Source: Orobanche coerulescens (Eukaryota > Streptophyta > Magnoliopsida > Lamiales > Orobanchaceae). Taken from it: a stretch of 64,000 nucleotides of DNA. The position numbers were made by a program, and so were the translations under genes. Below are positions 29,047 to 41,568 of this stretch, piece by piece (position 1 is the first letter of the stretch; the number at the start of each line of letters is the position of its first letter). The stretch spans positions 124,001 to 188,000 of the forward strand of contig CM065801.1 in assembly GCA_033398695.1 (NCBI GenBank). Reading direction: 5' to 3'. The notes beneath the pieces are model-generated. The model was not told the origin of the DNA and did not search any database. It saw nothing but the letters and a program-made list of their open reading frames with translations.

Positions 29047-31223
29047 TGTGTGTGAGGAGTAGCGCACGCTGCTATCTCTCAGCAGTAGCGCACGCTACGG
29101 TGGTTCAGACTGACAGTTCAGAAGGCACTGGACTGCAGTTGAGATGTAGTAGCACACGCTATGAATGGTAAGTAGCACGCGCTAGTATTTTGGGTAGCGC
29201 ACACTATGTAATCAGTGTAGCGCGCACTAAGGTCGATCAGGCAGAGTCCAGTGGGTACTGGACTGAATTGGAATAATTCATAGCGCACGCTATGACTAGA
29301 TATTAGCATATGCTAATGGTGTAGTAGCGCACGCTGAGTTTTGGGTATAACGCACGCTATCGCGAACAGGTCAGAAGACAGGAGGTTCTGGACTTCAGTT
29401 ACTGGGCATCAGACATCAGTTAGTGCACGCTAACATTTGGGTTAACGCACGCTATCGGGAAGGCATTAGCGCACGTTACCAAGTTCGTAGCGCATGCTAA
29501 CGAGGTAGCCAGAGCTCACTGGACTGTCCGGTTAACCGCTAATGCACGCTAAATATCAGGGCTTAGCGGTATAAATTGGACAGTGCAGTCCAGATTCGTC
29601 ATTTTTCATTCCACTCAATTCCTTCGATGGTTTTGGGCAATTTCGGACGTTTTGGAGAGATTTCTTCAATCTGAATCCATCTATCATCATCTTGAAGCTT
29701 CTAAGTCGGATTAATCATCATTTCATCCTCTCCAATACATCAAATCAAGGTAAACTCTTCTTGGATCTAGAATTTCAGATTTTGATGTTTTTCTTCTGAT
29801 TTCTTCGGGTAAGCTTGCTATTATGTTGGAATATGTTAGATATAGATTACTACCTTGGATACATGTATTCCTACGGATTTATTGGTGTATATTTCGGATT
29901 TGATGAATATTTGGAGAATTTTTTCAAGAACCCTTAAGGGTTGACTTTGGTTATTTAGGGGGTTTCCGATTGGAGTTGTCGTAACCTTGAGTTGTAGTTT
30001 TCTATAGGATTATTGATATCATTGAAGGTGTTTTGTTGGATTGAACTACTCATTTTGGAGTTTGGTTTCGATATATTTGGGTTTGGTTATTATCAAAGGA
30101 TGAATGTTTACAACGTATTCCTTAAAATGCCTCAATGAGTTTGGATATTGTTGTATTGACCTTTGAGTTGGTTGTGATTCATGTTTGATACGTATATTGA
30201 GTGTTTGTTGGTAATTATATTATTCAAGGTTGTTCGAGCGACCGACATATCATTTTAGGACATTGTTCGAGGAAGGACATTCTTCACCGGTGTTGAGTAA
30301 GTTAATTCTTACTCGGTTAAAAGGATACTCATTCCTTTCATTGTTGTGCATTCATAATCATAATTCATTCATAATGTAATAATCATGTTGAGACTTGTAA
30401 TTATCAAACTAATCATTTAATTCACGAGGAACGACGGTTCTAATCATTTCAATGAGCTACCATTCATTTCATTATTATCCCATCTCGGTGAGTCATTCTT
30501 GACCCTTGTCGAATTATTATTTATTAATGTTCCTTGGTCACTTTTGTTCTTGTGGCCTTCTGGGTTCATATTGTGTGGCCGGGTGGGGATGTGTGGAATT
30601 TTTAGTCGGGCACATGATAGTCATGTGATTGGGTTCACCGACACAATGTACTGTGCACACTGTAACGTGCCTCCATGAGACTAATTAGGTACAAGGGCGG
30701 GTGTGTCCGGACACGTGTCTTGTGCACTTGCACATACCATTACGGGCGTACTATGATGCCCCTCTTCAGCTTAACTTTATAACTAAGATATGTAATTATG
30801 GTAATTGTTCAACTCTTGAGGATTGTTGTTCTGTGTAATTGACCCCATTGGGGGATGTTGTTTGCAGGTCATGGCAAGGCTAAAGCACGGGAAGAGAATG
30901 TTGACAGCGAGAAGTCCCAGTGGTACTAGTAGGGGGCCCCAGTCCTTTTCAATCATTTGTGTTTCTTCACTTTGATTTCCGCTGCAGATTCCGTTTGGAT
31001 ATTTATTTTTATTCAGTGTTGTATATTTTATCTTCATATAAAATATACATGTATTCTGTATTCCTGGGTGTGTTATACTTGAAACTCCTCATCGGAGTAA
31101 TTGATGATATAATGTGGTTCGGTACCACAATTATATTATTTAAGTCATTAAATTTTATTCGCCTGGTGGGTCCCAGTCGGGGGTCCACGGCACTGTAATA
31201 GTCGCCTAGTTTGGGGTGTTACA
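29047..31223 (+). repeat. Tekay-type LTR, right part
   Basis: Opens TGTGTGAGG like position 9335 of the first LTR piece and ends TTTGGGGTGTTACA. About 15 copies of TAGCGCACGCTA variants occupy 29058-29560. A TATA box (TATAAATT) is at 29570-29577. No primer site follows the end, so this is the right end of a 3' or solo LTR. It sits inside a copia gene body that resumes at 31224. Confidence 0.8.
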
Positions 31224-32491
31224 GGAAGTGACTCTTAAACGAGTGTTATATGTGCCCGATATCCGCAAGAACCTTATTTCTGGTACCTTGTTGATGAAGC
31301 ACGGCTTTAGATTAGTTTTCGAGTCCGACAAAAGTTATTTTATCGAAAAATGGTGTGTTTATAGGCAAGGGATATGAATGTGATGGGCCAGTTAAGCTCA
31401 ATGTAATGACTATCAAAGATAATAAAATGAATAATTCTTCTGCTTACTTGATTGAATCTCCTAATTTATGGCATGCTAGATTAGGACATGTTAATTTTAA
31501 TGCAATGTAATTGCATTAGATCACATACCAAAGTTTAAAATTGATTTAAACCACAAGTGTGAAACTTGTGTAGAGGCAAAATTAACTCGATCTCCATTCC
31601 GACAAGTGGAAAGAAACACCAAACCTTTAGAATTAATACATAGCGACCTATGTGATTTGAAGTTTGTTCAAACTAGAGGTGGAAATAAATATTTTATTGC
31701 TTTCGTGGATGATTGTACTAAATATTGATATGTATACTTGCTTAAAAGCAAAGATGAAGCCATAGAGAAATTCGTTCTCTCTAAAACGGAAGTTGAGAAT
31801 CAATTGAATGCTAAGATAAAAATCTTGAGTGACCGTGGAGGTGAATATGTGGAACCATTTGGCGAATTTCGCTCGCAACATGGGATTATTCATGAAGTCA
31901 CTGCCCCATATGCACCACAGTCAAATGGCGTGGCGGAACGTAAGAATCGCACTTTGAAAGAGATGATGAATGCGATATTACTAAATTCAGGTATGCCGCA
32001 AAATATGTAGGGAAAATCCATCTTAACGGCGAATTATCTCTTAAACAAGATATGCCGTAAGAACGGGGACAAAACTCCTTATGAATTGTGGAAAGGAGTC
32101 AAGCCTTCATACAATTACATAAAAGTGTGGGGGTATCTAGCAAAGGTGCTGATACCTACTCCTAAGAAAGTTAAAATAGGCCCAAAAACGGTTGACTGTA
32201 TTTTCATTGGATATGCACACAACAGCAATGCTTACCGATTTCTTAGTGCCTGAGATTCACAAGAAAACGATTATGGAATCAAGGAATGCATCATTCGTTG
32301 AGAATATCTTTCCTTGTAAGACTGCAAGTGAGCCTCTTATCTCATCCGAACAGACTTCTGAACTAATAGATGAAGATAATGAAGACCAAATATTGGATAA
32401 TGAGGACGAATCTAGAAGGAGCAAGCGACAAAGGACGGAGAAATCTTATGGACCAGATTTCACCACCTACTTGCTCGAAAAAGCACCTTAG
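31224..32491 (+). pseudogene. copia pre-integrase and integrase remnant
   Basis: [14 protein letters not shown] and LWHARLGHVN are the pre-integrase blocks. The integrase core has LIHSDLCDL (Asp, about 31635), [22 protein letters not shown] (Asp, about 31830) and QSNGVAERKNRTLKEM (Glu, about 31920-31965). TGA at 31726, TAG at 32008 and TAG at 32489 sit at Trp, Trp and Gln positions of relatives. The linker ends RRSKRQRTEKSYG. Confidence 0.85.
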
Positions 32492-34013
32492 ACTTACAAA
32501 GAAGCTATAAGCTCGACGGATGGACCTCTATGGAAGGAGGCTATCAAAGAAGAGATTGATTCTATATTACAGAATCATACTTGGGAACTAGTGAAATTAC
32601 CTCCTAAGTGTAAACCATTAGGAAATAAGTGGATTCAAGAAGAAATTGAAAGATGGAGCAGTTGATAAATATAAGGCTAGGCTCGTAGCAAAGAGATATA
32701 ACCAACGTGAAGGCCTAGACTATTTTGACACTTACTCTCCTGTGACAAGAATAACTTCCATCAGGATGATACTTGCCATTGCATCATTACGAGGCTTAGA
32801 AGTTCATCAAATGGATGTTAAGACTGCCTTTCTTAATGGGGACTTAGAAGAGGAAATCTACATGGAACAACCCGAGGGGTTCTCTGCTCTTGGACAAGAA
32901 AGGAAAGTCTGCAAGCTGGTAAAATCTTTGTATGGATTGAAGCAGGCACCAAAACAGTGGCATGAAAAAATTGATCATGTCATGATAAGCGGTGGCTTCA
33001 AAATTAATGAATCCGACAAATGTGTACATGTGAAAGACACAGAAGATGGCTATGTCATTTTGTGTCTATATGTAGATGACTTGCTCATTACCGGCAGTAA
33101 TGAAAGAATAATCAAATCGACCAAAGACATGCTGAGGTCGAGATTTGATATGAAGGATATGGGACTCGCAGATATAATCTTAGGGATTAAAATCACACGA
33201 ACGTCGGAAGGTCTCATGCTGAGTCAATCCCACTATATGGACAAAATCCTTGAAAGATTTAATAAGGATGACTTTGGCACAGCCAAAACCCCGGTGGATA
33301 TGATGTTGAGACTATCCAAGAATAAGGGTGAAGGAGTATCTCAACTTGAGTACTCACGCATAATAGAAAGTCTGATGTACTTGATGAGCTGTACAAGACC
33401 AGATATAGCCTACTCAGTTAGTAGACTAAGTAGATACATGAGCAACCCCGGAAAGGATCACTGAAAGGCGATCATAAGGGTACTAAGATACTTAAGGGGC
33501 ACTCGTGAGTATGGGCTGCACTATACCAAATATCCACCAGTACTTGAAGGATATAGTGATGCAAATTGGATATCTGATATAAAAGACTCCAAGTCAACAA
33601 ACGGATATGTATTCACACTAGCCGGTGCAGCAGTGGCATGGAAATCTTCGAAACAGACACTTATATCTCGGTCAATGACGGAATCCGAGTTTATAGCCTT
33701 AGATAAATGTGTAGAAGAGGGAGAGTGGATACACCATTTTCTAGAAGATATTCCAATATGGGCAAAGCCTGTGACCGCAATATGTATTCATTGCGATAGT
33801 CAATCTGCGATTGGCAGGGCACGGAGCGTAATGTACAATGGTAAGTCTCGTCACATAAGGAGGAGACATAATACCATTAGATAATTGATATCAATAGGAG
33901 TTATCACTATTGATTATATGTCATCAAAGGATAACATTGCAGATCCGCTAACCAAAGGGTTATCAAGAGACTTTGTTGATAAATCATCAAGAGGAATGGG
34001 TCTATTGCCTTGA
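32492..34013 (+). pseudogene. copia RT and RNase H remnant
   Basis: RT: WKEAIKEEIDSI, frame change near 32640, YKARLVAKRYNQREG, MDVKTAFLNGDLEEEIYM, SLYGLKQAPKQW and intact LYVDDLLITGSN at about 33066-33100. RNase [29 protein letters not shown] (Asp), [10 protein letters not shown] (Glu), HCDSQSAIG (Asp), ending KDNIADPLTKGLSR. TGA at about 33462 falls at a Trp position and TAA at about 33881 truncates the last part. Confidence 0.87.
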
Positions 34014-34613
34014 GATAATGGTTTTATGGAGGATACCCAACCTAAGCTGACTGGAGATCCCAAGACCTAGGTTCAATGGGACAATGAATCCATAAAATTG
34101 GGCACGATCACTGTGGGGGTTACCCCGAACCGACCATTCCTAGGATGAAAACAGTGATACCCGTAGGGAGAGATTAAGCTTATGCTTTTAATGATTCTTA
34201 AGTCGACAATGTATAGTCGGGTGGAGTAAAATACGGGTTTACTCAAAACACTTAAAGAGAATCACTATGTCAGAGAGAAGAGTGGCCGCTTCAATGGAGA
34301 ATTGCAAGGGCACAATTCTTTAGAAACTCTCGGAAAACCAGGATGGTGTCCACGGCCAAAATGGGCACAATAATGAAAATAGAACAAATCAGGAAGGGCA
34401 CTTGTGAAGGATATCGATCACTTACACAAACGGTCGGACAGTTCAAAGGCATCTAGTCACACTGTCTAGCCAGTAAGGAGAATATATCTTTTCGAGGGAA
34501 GGTTCAAGGAGCATACTCTACCTATGATATGCAATGCCTAACCGTAGTAACTATCACCAAGACAACTCCGTGTCTGACGTGTGCTGATGGACCATCAATC
34601 TCATTCGGGGGAT
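34014..34613 (+). other. 3' untranslated region and purine-rich tract of the third copia
   Basis: No ORF. It includes the G-rich tract CATTCGGGGGATTG just before the LTR start TGTTGGAAATATTAG at 34614. Confidence 0.65.
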
Positions 34614-34765
34614 TGTTGGAAATATTAGATATAATGGAGGAAATGGGCTGTTTTGAGCATCCCACTTGAGAGGAAATTTTGAGTGGGCTCGACTATGAGT
34701 TAAAGTCGGGACTTAGTTGGAATACACAGTACTCCGTACGAGGTTTCCAAAACATGTAACAACAC
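34614..34765 (+). repeat. LTR of the third copia, left piece
   Basis: Begins TGTTGGAAATATTAG after a purine tract and is interrupted at 34766 by the Sirevirus-like element; the AACAC at 34761-34765 is the target site copied at 47260-47264. The remaining LTR is at 47265 onward. Confidence 0.7.
34761..34765 (+). other. target-site duplication, left copy (AACAC)
   Basis: AACAC immediately precedes the Sirevirus-like 5' LTR and is repeated exactly at 47260-47264 after its 3' LTR. Five bases is the normal copia target duplication. Confidence 0.88.
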
Positions 34766-35939
34766 TATTGGGATAATAAATCCCGGTATCGAAATTATTG
34801 GGATAACAATCCCTGTATCGAAAGTCTTGACATAATGTTTTGACAATGTGCCAATCCAGCATACAGCAAACAGCTGTATCAAAAAGCTGATCAAAGGTGT
34901 CAAACTGTATCGAAGACCTCTCGTAGTCCCTACATAAAGTGAATCCATCATACAGCAAAGGAGTCTCTTAAGACTAAGTATGGAAGCTGTCTCGAATCGA
35001 CAATACAGCAATCCTTCCATATAGTACTCAAACCGGACGAGAAGGAATCTTTGTTATTCGCTAAAGTCATTGCCCCGTTTAATAAGATATATTTAAATAC
35101 TAAAGGATAAAGTATTTAAATATCAAGCCGTCAGAGATCTTCAAATCCCGCAATATCCGGATCTCATTCAACTATCAAGTTATCACAGAATCCTGCTCAA
35201 CGGATCTATCTCAACGGATATATTTCAGAAGACTATATATATCCCCAGACTTTGAAGATCAAATTCAACAGACACATACACGAAAACAAATGAAATTATC
35301 ATCATATACATCTGAACAAATATATCTCCCAAACTTACTGCTACACTGAAAGAAGAGATATACAAGTGTTCAAACCGTGAAAAACACATCATCACCTAAA
35401 AGCCCAGAAAGTCAAAGCTGTTGTTCAAACATTGTTCTACCCTTGAACAAAACCTATCAGCCCTGTGTGGACTGAGAATCCTTGCTATTCCTGAACTATG
35501 TGTGACGGACTTACATTGAAGAGATGAAGTTGCAGAACTATGTTTGAAGAAGCCAGTCACGTGTTAGCTCAAACCAATCTGTGTGAACGGTTGAAGGCTA
35601 AGATCATTATATCAATCTATGTGAACGATATATTGATTAGGTTTGGTTATAATTACGTAGTTGTGTACGCAGTAATTATAATAAACTTTTTACTCCTGCG
35701 TGGAGGACCAGTGGACGTAGAGAAGTTTACCTCGAACCACTTTAAATATTGTGTTATTTACCTTATGCCTTTATTGTTTTATTAATTGTAATTATTTAAG
35801 TATACACTGCACACCTAGTTGTTGTATCCTCAGCAACTTACTGTATTGAAGACTTCCGCTATGCACTCAGATTTGAAAAACGTACAGCCTGCTGCTTAAA
35901 CCCTTTCCAAGCTGTATTCTGTATACTTAGTGGCCAACA
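34766..35939 (+). repeat. 5' LTR of the Sirevirus-like element
   Basis: Starts TATTGGGATAAT (3' copy: TGTTGGGATAAC) and ends GGCCAACA. The first ~29 bases are tandemly duplicated. A TATA-like CTATATATATCC is at about 35233. CTGTAT/ATACAG words recur through the LTR. Confidence 0.9.
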
Positions 35940-35941
35940 AG

Positions 35942-35953
35942 TGGTATCGGAGC
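35942..35953 (+). other. primer binding site (initiator tRNA-Met type, one mismatch)
   Basis: TGGTATCGGAGC differs from the usual copia site TGGTATCAGAGC by one base. It lies two bases after the LTR. Confidence 0.8.
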
Positions 35954-36048
35954 GGTTGATTCTAAGAAGAACCAGTCATATTTTAACCGAATCAGATCCA
36001 AAATCACTTATTTTTGTAAAACAGTCTTTTTCATTCCTACATTCTCAT

Positions 36049-37833
36049 ATGGATACATCAATGATCAACAAAGTTCCTATGTTCTCTATTAATGAGTTTG
36101 ATGATTGGAGAATCAGGATGGAGGCTCATCTTGCAGCTATGCACGAAGAGATGATTTTTGTAATACAAGATGGCCCCATCAAAATTATGAAGGCAAATCC
36201 GGCCCCTAGGATTGAAGGCCAAGCTTATGCTGAGATGCTCGAGAAGGAGCGTGAACAATGGACTTCTGATGATAGAAAGCGCGCCAATCTCGACAATGTT
36301 GCTAAGAACGCGTTATTTGTCACTCTTGACAAAGGCACGTTCTCAAAGGTAATGAGTTGTAAATCAGCCAAGGATATCTGGGATAAACTCAAGTTGATTT
36401 GTGAGGGAACTAAGCTCTCCAAAGAAAATAAAATTTCAAAATTAACTCAGCAATTTGAATCCTTTGAAATGAAACCAACTGAAACACTTGAGGAACTTGA
36501 ACTCAGATTCACTGGAATTGTTGGTGAACTTGAAGCTTTGGGCAAAATTTATACTCAAAAGGAGAAAAATCTAAAAATTTTCGGATCTCTCCCTGCCCGA
36601 TGGGACATTAAGACCACAGCTATGCGTGTGTCTTGCAATCTTAATGATATATCTACTTTTGATCTCTTCTCTGACCTCAAAGCTTTTGAGTATGATATTG
36701 ACAGAAGAGAGAAAGCTGAAGAATCCCCTGCAAAGTTTACAGCTCTAGACGCTATATCCAACTGACGACATAGCATGCCCAGCCTATCAAAGCCTAATCA
36801 CAAGAATGCTGACAGCGATGATGACATTCTGTCACAAGATGAAATGGCGCTCCTCATGCACAAGTTCAAAAAGTTCATCAAGCAGTCTGGAAAGAGTCCC
36901 TACAAGCCCAAGCCTGTTCACAAGGTAAGTACTGAAACTTCCTCTGGTGATGCTAACCTGTGTTATAATTGAAGGAAACCAGGACATTATGCAAACAAAT
37001 GTCCTCATCCTAAAGTTCAAAGGTTGCCGGAAGCCGAGCAACAATAGAGGGATGAACGAAGACGTGCTTGGAAAAACAATCTCAAGGCCCTGATAGAAGA
37101 ATCAGAAGCCTCCACCGCACCATCCAAATCCGAAGAATGTCTCCAGGTAGTCACTAACAGTGACTCATCTGACGATGAATTCGAAGATAAGGCATATATG
37201 TGCTTTATGGCAAAGGATATTCCGGAAGAAGAAGATAGCGATGATGAGCTAAGCTCAACCTCAATTACTCCAGTAAATACATCGCATACTTTCGAAAACA
37301 TGATGAATGAATTTAAGAATATTCAAAAAGCCCACGAGACTTTAAAAAATGAAAACATTCAGCTTAAACTTTCCAACATAGAGCTGAAAGAAGAAAACGA
37401 CTTGCTGAAGATAAACTATGAAAATATGTCAATTGATTGTGAAAATAGCAAGGTCGAGCATGAAAAACTCGTGGAGAGCAATCATCAACTTGCTCATGAA
37501 CTAAGTGAGGCTAAATCTCAAAATGGAAGCAAGACAAATGATTTTGTTCTACTTCAAGCCAAATTTAACACTCTCGAAAAACGAGAAGGCGAACTTGAGA
37601 CCATTGTGAAATCTATCGAGAAATCATCTAAAAGAATGGAAGAAATTCTAAGCACTGGGCAACATGCTCATGATAAAAGTGACTTAGGATACAACTCATT
37701 TTCCGACAAAGGAAAAACTAGTACTGTGTTCGTCAGGAGTGTGGAACACATTCCTGTATCGGAAGAAACTCCAAGTCCTGTGAAGGAACCTGCTGCACCG
37801 CGAAAAGCAAAGGCTGCCATTCCGTCTCCATAA
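36049..37833 (+). pseudogene. Sirevirus-like gag with CCHC knuckle and coiled coil
   Basis: One frame of about 595 codons from ATG 36049 (MDTSMINKVPMF) to TAA 37831, interrupted by TGA at 36763, TGA at about 36970 and TAG at about 37045, with no frameshift. The N-terminal part is the gag core (VAKNALFVTL, SAKDIWDKLKLICEGT, LPARWDIKTTAMR). The knuckle C-X2-(stop)...GHYANKC spans about 36961-37007; the TGA falls where an aromatic residue is usual. The C-terminal third is a heptad-rich coiled coil (about 37290-37640), longer than in ordinary copia gags. Confidence 0.85.
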
Positions 37834-38860
37834 TCATATTCCAGACAGCGGAATCATCAGCCATTCCAACGTGTAAGGCGCACACAACAGCATGCTCCCC
37901 AAGCATATCAACAGCGCCAACAGCCGTTTAGAAAGAAGGCTGTATCCAAATACCAAAGGCCCGCATGACAGTACTTTCAGTACAGCACGCCTAGGTACTG
38001 GATACAGGAGCCTCATTATCCATCAAGAAAGCAAGTGTCCGCACAGCATCGACAATAGCTTTGGGAATCCAACTGGAGACCCATAAGACAAGCTATAAGG
38101 CTAAAGAAAATGGCTCCACCTCCAAGACGGCATAAGTACTGGATTAATAATAATAACCCTGATTTTTACATGCATAATGATTATCATGTATACAGTAACT
38201 ACGTACATGCCCCACGTAGATACAGCAAGACTGTACCTAATGTAACCTACAGTAAGCCAATTGCTGTCAGGAAAATTTGGGTACCAAAAGGCACTAACCT
38301 ACATGGACCCAACAATCAAAGGGGGCCTAAATCTACTTAAATTCTTTGCCTACAAGACATTCTTGAGAAGGACATCTGGTACTTCGATAGTGGATGTTCT
38401 CCGCATATGATGAGACAAAAGCAAGCTCTCAAATTTCGTAGAAGGTCGCGGTCCAAAAGTGCGCTTCGGTGATAAATCTAAAGGAAAAAAAGAGGGAAAT
38501 GAAACCTTCTTGTCGGAAAATTCAAAGTAATCGATGTTGCTTATGTTGAAGGCTTACAGTACAATCTACTTAGTATTAGCTAGTTCTGTGACAAACAATT
38601 CTCGGTGAAATTCTATATAGATCACTGTAGAGTCAAGAACATCCTGACCAAGGAAGTCGCGCTCACAGGAAGCAAATCAGGTAACATGTATATTGCTGAC
38701 TGGATGCCTATGAGCTCCTCAATTATGTGTTTTGTTGCCAAAGGCACTGCAGATTTAAGCTGGCTATGGCACAAGAGGATGTCTCACGTCAACTTCAAGA
38801 CGATCAACAAGCTCTCAAGACAGGGATTGGTTAGAGGATTGCCAAATGTGTCATTTTAAA
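37834..38860 (+). pseudogene. Sirevirus-like protease and pre-integrase region
   Basis: A Gln/Tyr/His-rich linker (37834-38340) precedes the protease site DIWYFDSGCSPHMM at about 38373-38412. A frame change and stops near 38450-38580 follow. Pre-integrase wording LWHKRMSHVNFKTINKLSRQGLV begins at about 38764. Confidence 0.78.
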
Positions 38861-39852
38861 AAGACAGTGTCTGTGGACCATGTCAAAAAGGCAAGCAAAT
38901 CAAGTCCACCCTGAAGAGAAAATCCTACCTTTCCATTCACATAATTTTGGAAATGCTACACATGAATCTCTATGGTCCTGTAGACCCGGTAAGTTTGGGA
39001 GGTAAGAAATACTGTCTCGTTATTGTCGATGACTTTTCCAGGTACGCTTGGACCATTTTTCGAAGTAAGAAAAAGGATACAACATCAAAGTTACCCGAGC
39101 ACCTAAGAAAACTTCAAAATGAGAAAGGGTTGAGTATCGTGTCCATTCGTTCCGACAGAGGTACAGAATTTACTAACCACTTTATAGAGTAATACTGTTC
39201 GGAAAATGGGATACAACATGAATACTCAACTACCCGTACACCTCAACAAAATGGTGTTGCCGAGCGAAAGAACAGGATGCTGTAAGAAGCGACAAGGACA
39301 ATGATTGCCGCAAGCAAGTTGCCACAGCATTTCTGGGGCGAAGCCACCAATACAGCGTGCTACACTCAAAACCACTGTATCGTCAACAAGCACCACAACA
39401 AAACAGCATACGAGGTATGGAACAACAAAACTCCATTAGTTTCATATTTTAATATTTTTGGATGCAGGTGTTACGTATTGAATAATGGAAAGGATCAACT
39501 TAGAACCTTCGACGAGAAGTCGGATGAAGGAATATTTGTAGGATATTCCTCCGTCAGCAAAGCTTACAGGATATTTAATAAAAGGAAGCTGACAATCGAG
39601 GAATCAGTTCATGTAGTGTTCGACGAACCTCACCATGACCCTACAAGAGTAAAAGTTGTTGCTCAGAATATTCAACAACTTTCCATCTTATATCCACCAA
39701 CTCCTATAGAACCTGTCGTTGACCTAGAAATCAACCCCGCAGCTATAAGAACTGACGTAGATGAAGCTGATGCTGTACAAGCTAAAGCTGAAACTACAGC
39801 AACTCACGATACAGTACGCGACCCTGAATTAGAACCCACAAAAGATGGTTGA
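38861..39852 (+). pseudogene. Sirevirus-like integrase remnant
   Basis: CGPCQKGKQIKS (zinc Cys pair), MLHMNLYGPVDP where the first Asp is replaced by Asn, YCLVIVDDFSRYAWT, SIRSDRGTEF (Asp) and TPQQNGVAERKNRML (Glu). Stops lie at 38858, about 39190 and 39282. The C-terminal GKNE-like region and a long acidic linker rich in Ala/Glu/Thr follow. Confidence 0.83.
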
Positions 39853-41568
39853 GAGATCACCCACAAGAATTGATCATAGGAGATATTGATGCTGGAGTAT
39901 CAACCCGTAGGAGAATACAGAGTACACAAGGAAATGTACTATGTGCACAAGAAGAATCAGAAGAGCCTGAGATTTCTCCATTCCCTGTATGGAAGTCTCA
40001 ATTTGAACTTAGAAGACTCAACATGTGCACTCTTGCTGTATTCTTAGCCCAATCCGAACCTGTTTCTACCATAGAAGCTCCCAACAATTCTCATTGGATT
40101 TCATCTATGGAAGAAGAGCTTAACGGTTTCGAAAGAAACAACGTATGGTATCTTATACCCAGAGCTACGCATCAAACCGTAATTGGAAACAAATGGGTAT
40201 TTAAAAACAAGAAGGACAGAAATGGACTTGTTATTAGAAATAAATCCCGCCTAGTCACCCAAGGCTATAGACAGGAAGAAGGCATAGACTACAAACCTTT
40301 GCCCCTATAGCCAGACTAGAAGCCATCAGGATATTCTTAGCCTTTGCCGCCCACAAGAGATTCACTGTATATCAAATGGACGTCAAAAGTGCATTCCTGA
40401 ATGAAGACCTGTCCGAAGAAGTTTATGTTGAACAACCACCAGGGTTTGCTAACACAGACGGCGTAGACCTAGTATACAGACTAAGGAAGGCGCTGTATGG
40501 ACTTAAGCAAACACCTAGAGCCTGGTATGAAACCCTGTCCCAGTATCTAACCGATAATGGATTTGAGAAAGGTGATGTGGACAAGACCTTGTTCAAAATA
40601 CAGGAAGGCGATGACCTTCTAATGGTTCAAATTTATGTAGATGATATTATATTTGGTTCAACTAACCTTGCTTTATGTCAAAGGTTCTCTCATCTCATGC
40701 AAAGTAAATTTGAAATGAGTATGATGGGAGAACTTAGTTATTTTCTAGGTTTGCAGGTAAAGCAGCTGCCTACAGGGATATTCATCAACTAGGAAAAATA
40801 CAGCAAGGAGCTTCTCAATAAGTTTAGAATGAATACTTCTAAATCATCATCAACTTCCATGAGCACTTCCTTGCAAATTAGTGCTGATGAAGCCGGAAAT
40901 CCGGTTGACCAATCACTCTACAAGAAGCTTATTGGCTCTCTCCTGTACCTAACAGCTAGCAGGCCTGATATCCAGTTTGATGTAGGAGTGTGTGCGAGAT
41001 ATCAAGTAGCACCTAAAGAATCACACTTCAATACAGCTAAACGAATCCTGAAGTACATCAAAGGAACAGTCGACGTAGGACTATGGTATCCTAAAGAAGA
41101 CGGATTCGATTTAGTTGGCTACAGCGACTCGGATCTCGGAGGCTGCAAGCTAGATAGGAAGAGTACAAGCAAAACTTGTCACTTTCTTGGACCTAGACTT
41201 GTGTCTTGGTTTAGCAAGAAACAATTGGCAAACTCGCTTTCTACGGCTGAATCAGAATACTATGCTGATGGTAGTTGCTGTATGCAGATCCTTTGGATGC
41301 AGCAACAGTTGTCAGATTATGGGATTGATCCAAGAAAACACCGATTATGTGCAATAGAACAATTGCAATTGCAATAACGCACAACCCTGTATTGCACTCG
41401 TGCACTAAGCATATCAACATGAAGTATCATTTTATCAGGAATCATGTCGAGAACAAGGATGTTCGGCTGGAAAAAGTTCATACAGATATCCAGTTGGCCG
41501 ACATTTTCACCAAGCCTCTCGACACAGCTAGATTCAACATGCTTCGACAAGAATTGGGATTACTATAG
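39853..41568 (+). pseudogene. Sirevirus-like RT and RNase H remnant
   Basis: RT: WISSMEEELNGFERNNVW, NKWVFKNKKDRNG, a frameshift near 40300, [32 protein letters not shown] and intact [12 protein letters not shown] at about 40625-40660. RNase H: GSLLYLTASRPDI, GYSDSDLGGCKLDRKSTS (Asp), STAESEYYADG (Glu); a frame change near 41350 precedes HIDIKYHF-like wording (HINMKYHFIRNHVE) and the end at TAG 41566. The SRPDIQFDVGVCARYQ word is Sirevirus/SIRE-like. Confidence 0.87.

Noticed and set aside
41317..41550. Minus-strand open frame across the Sirevirus-like RNase H end
   Set aside because: Shadow of the sense frame; no domain.
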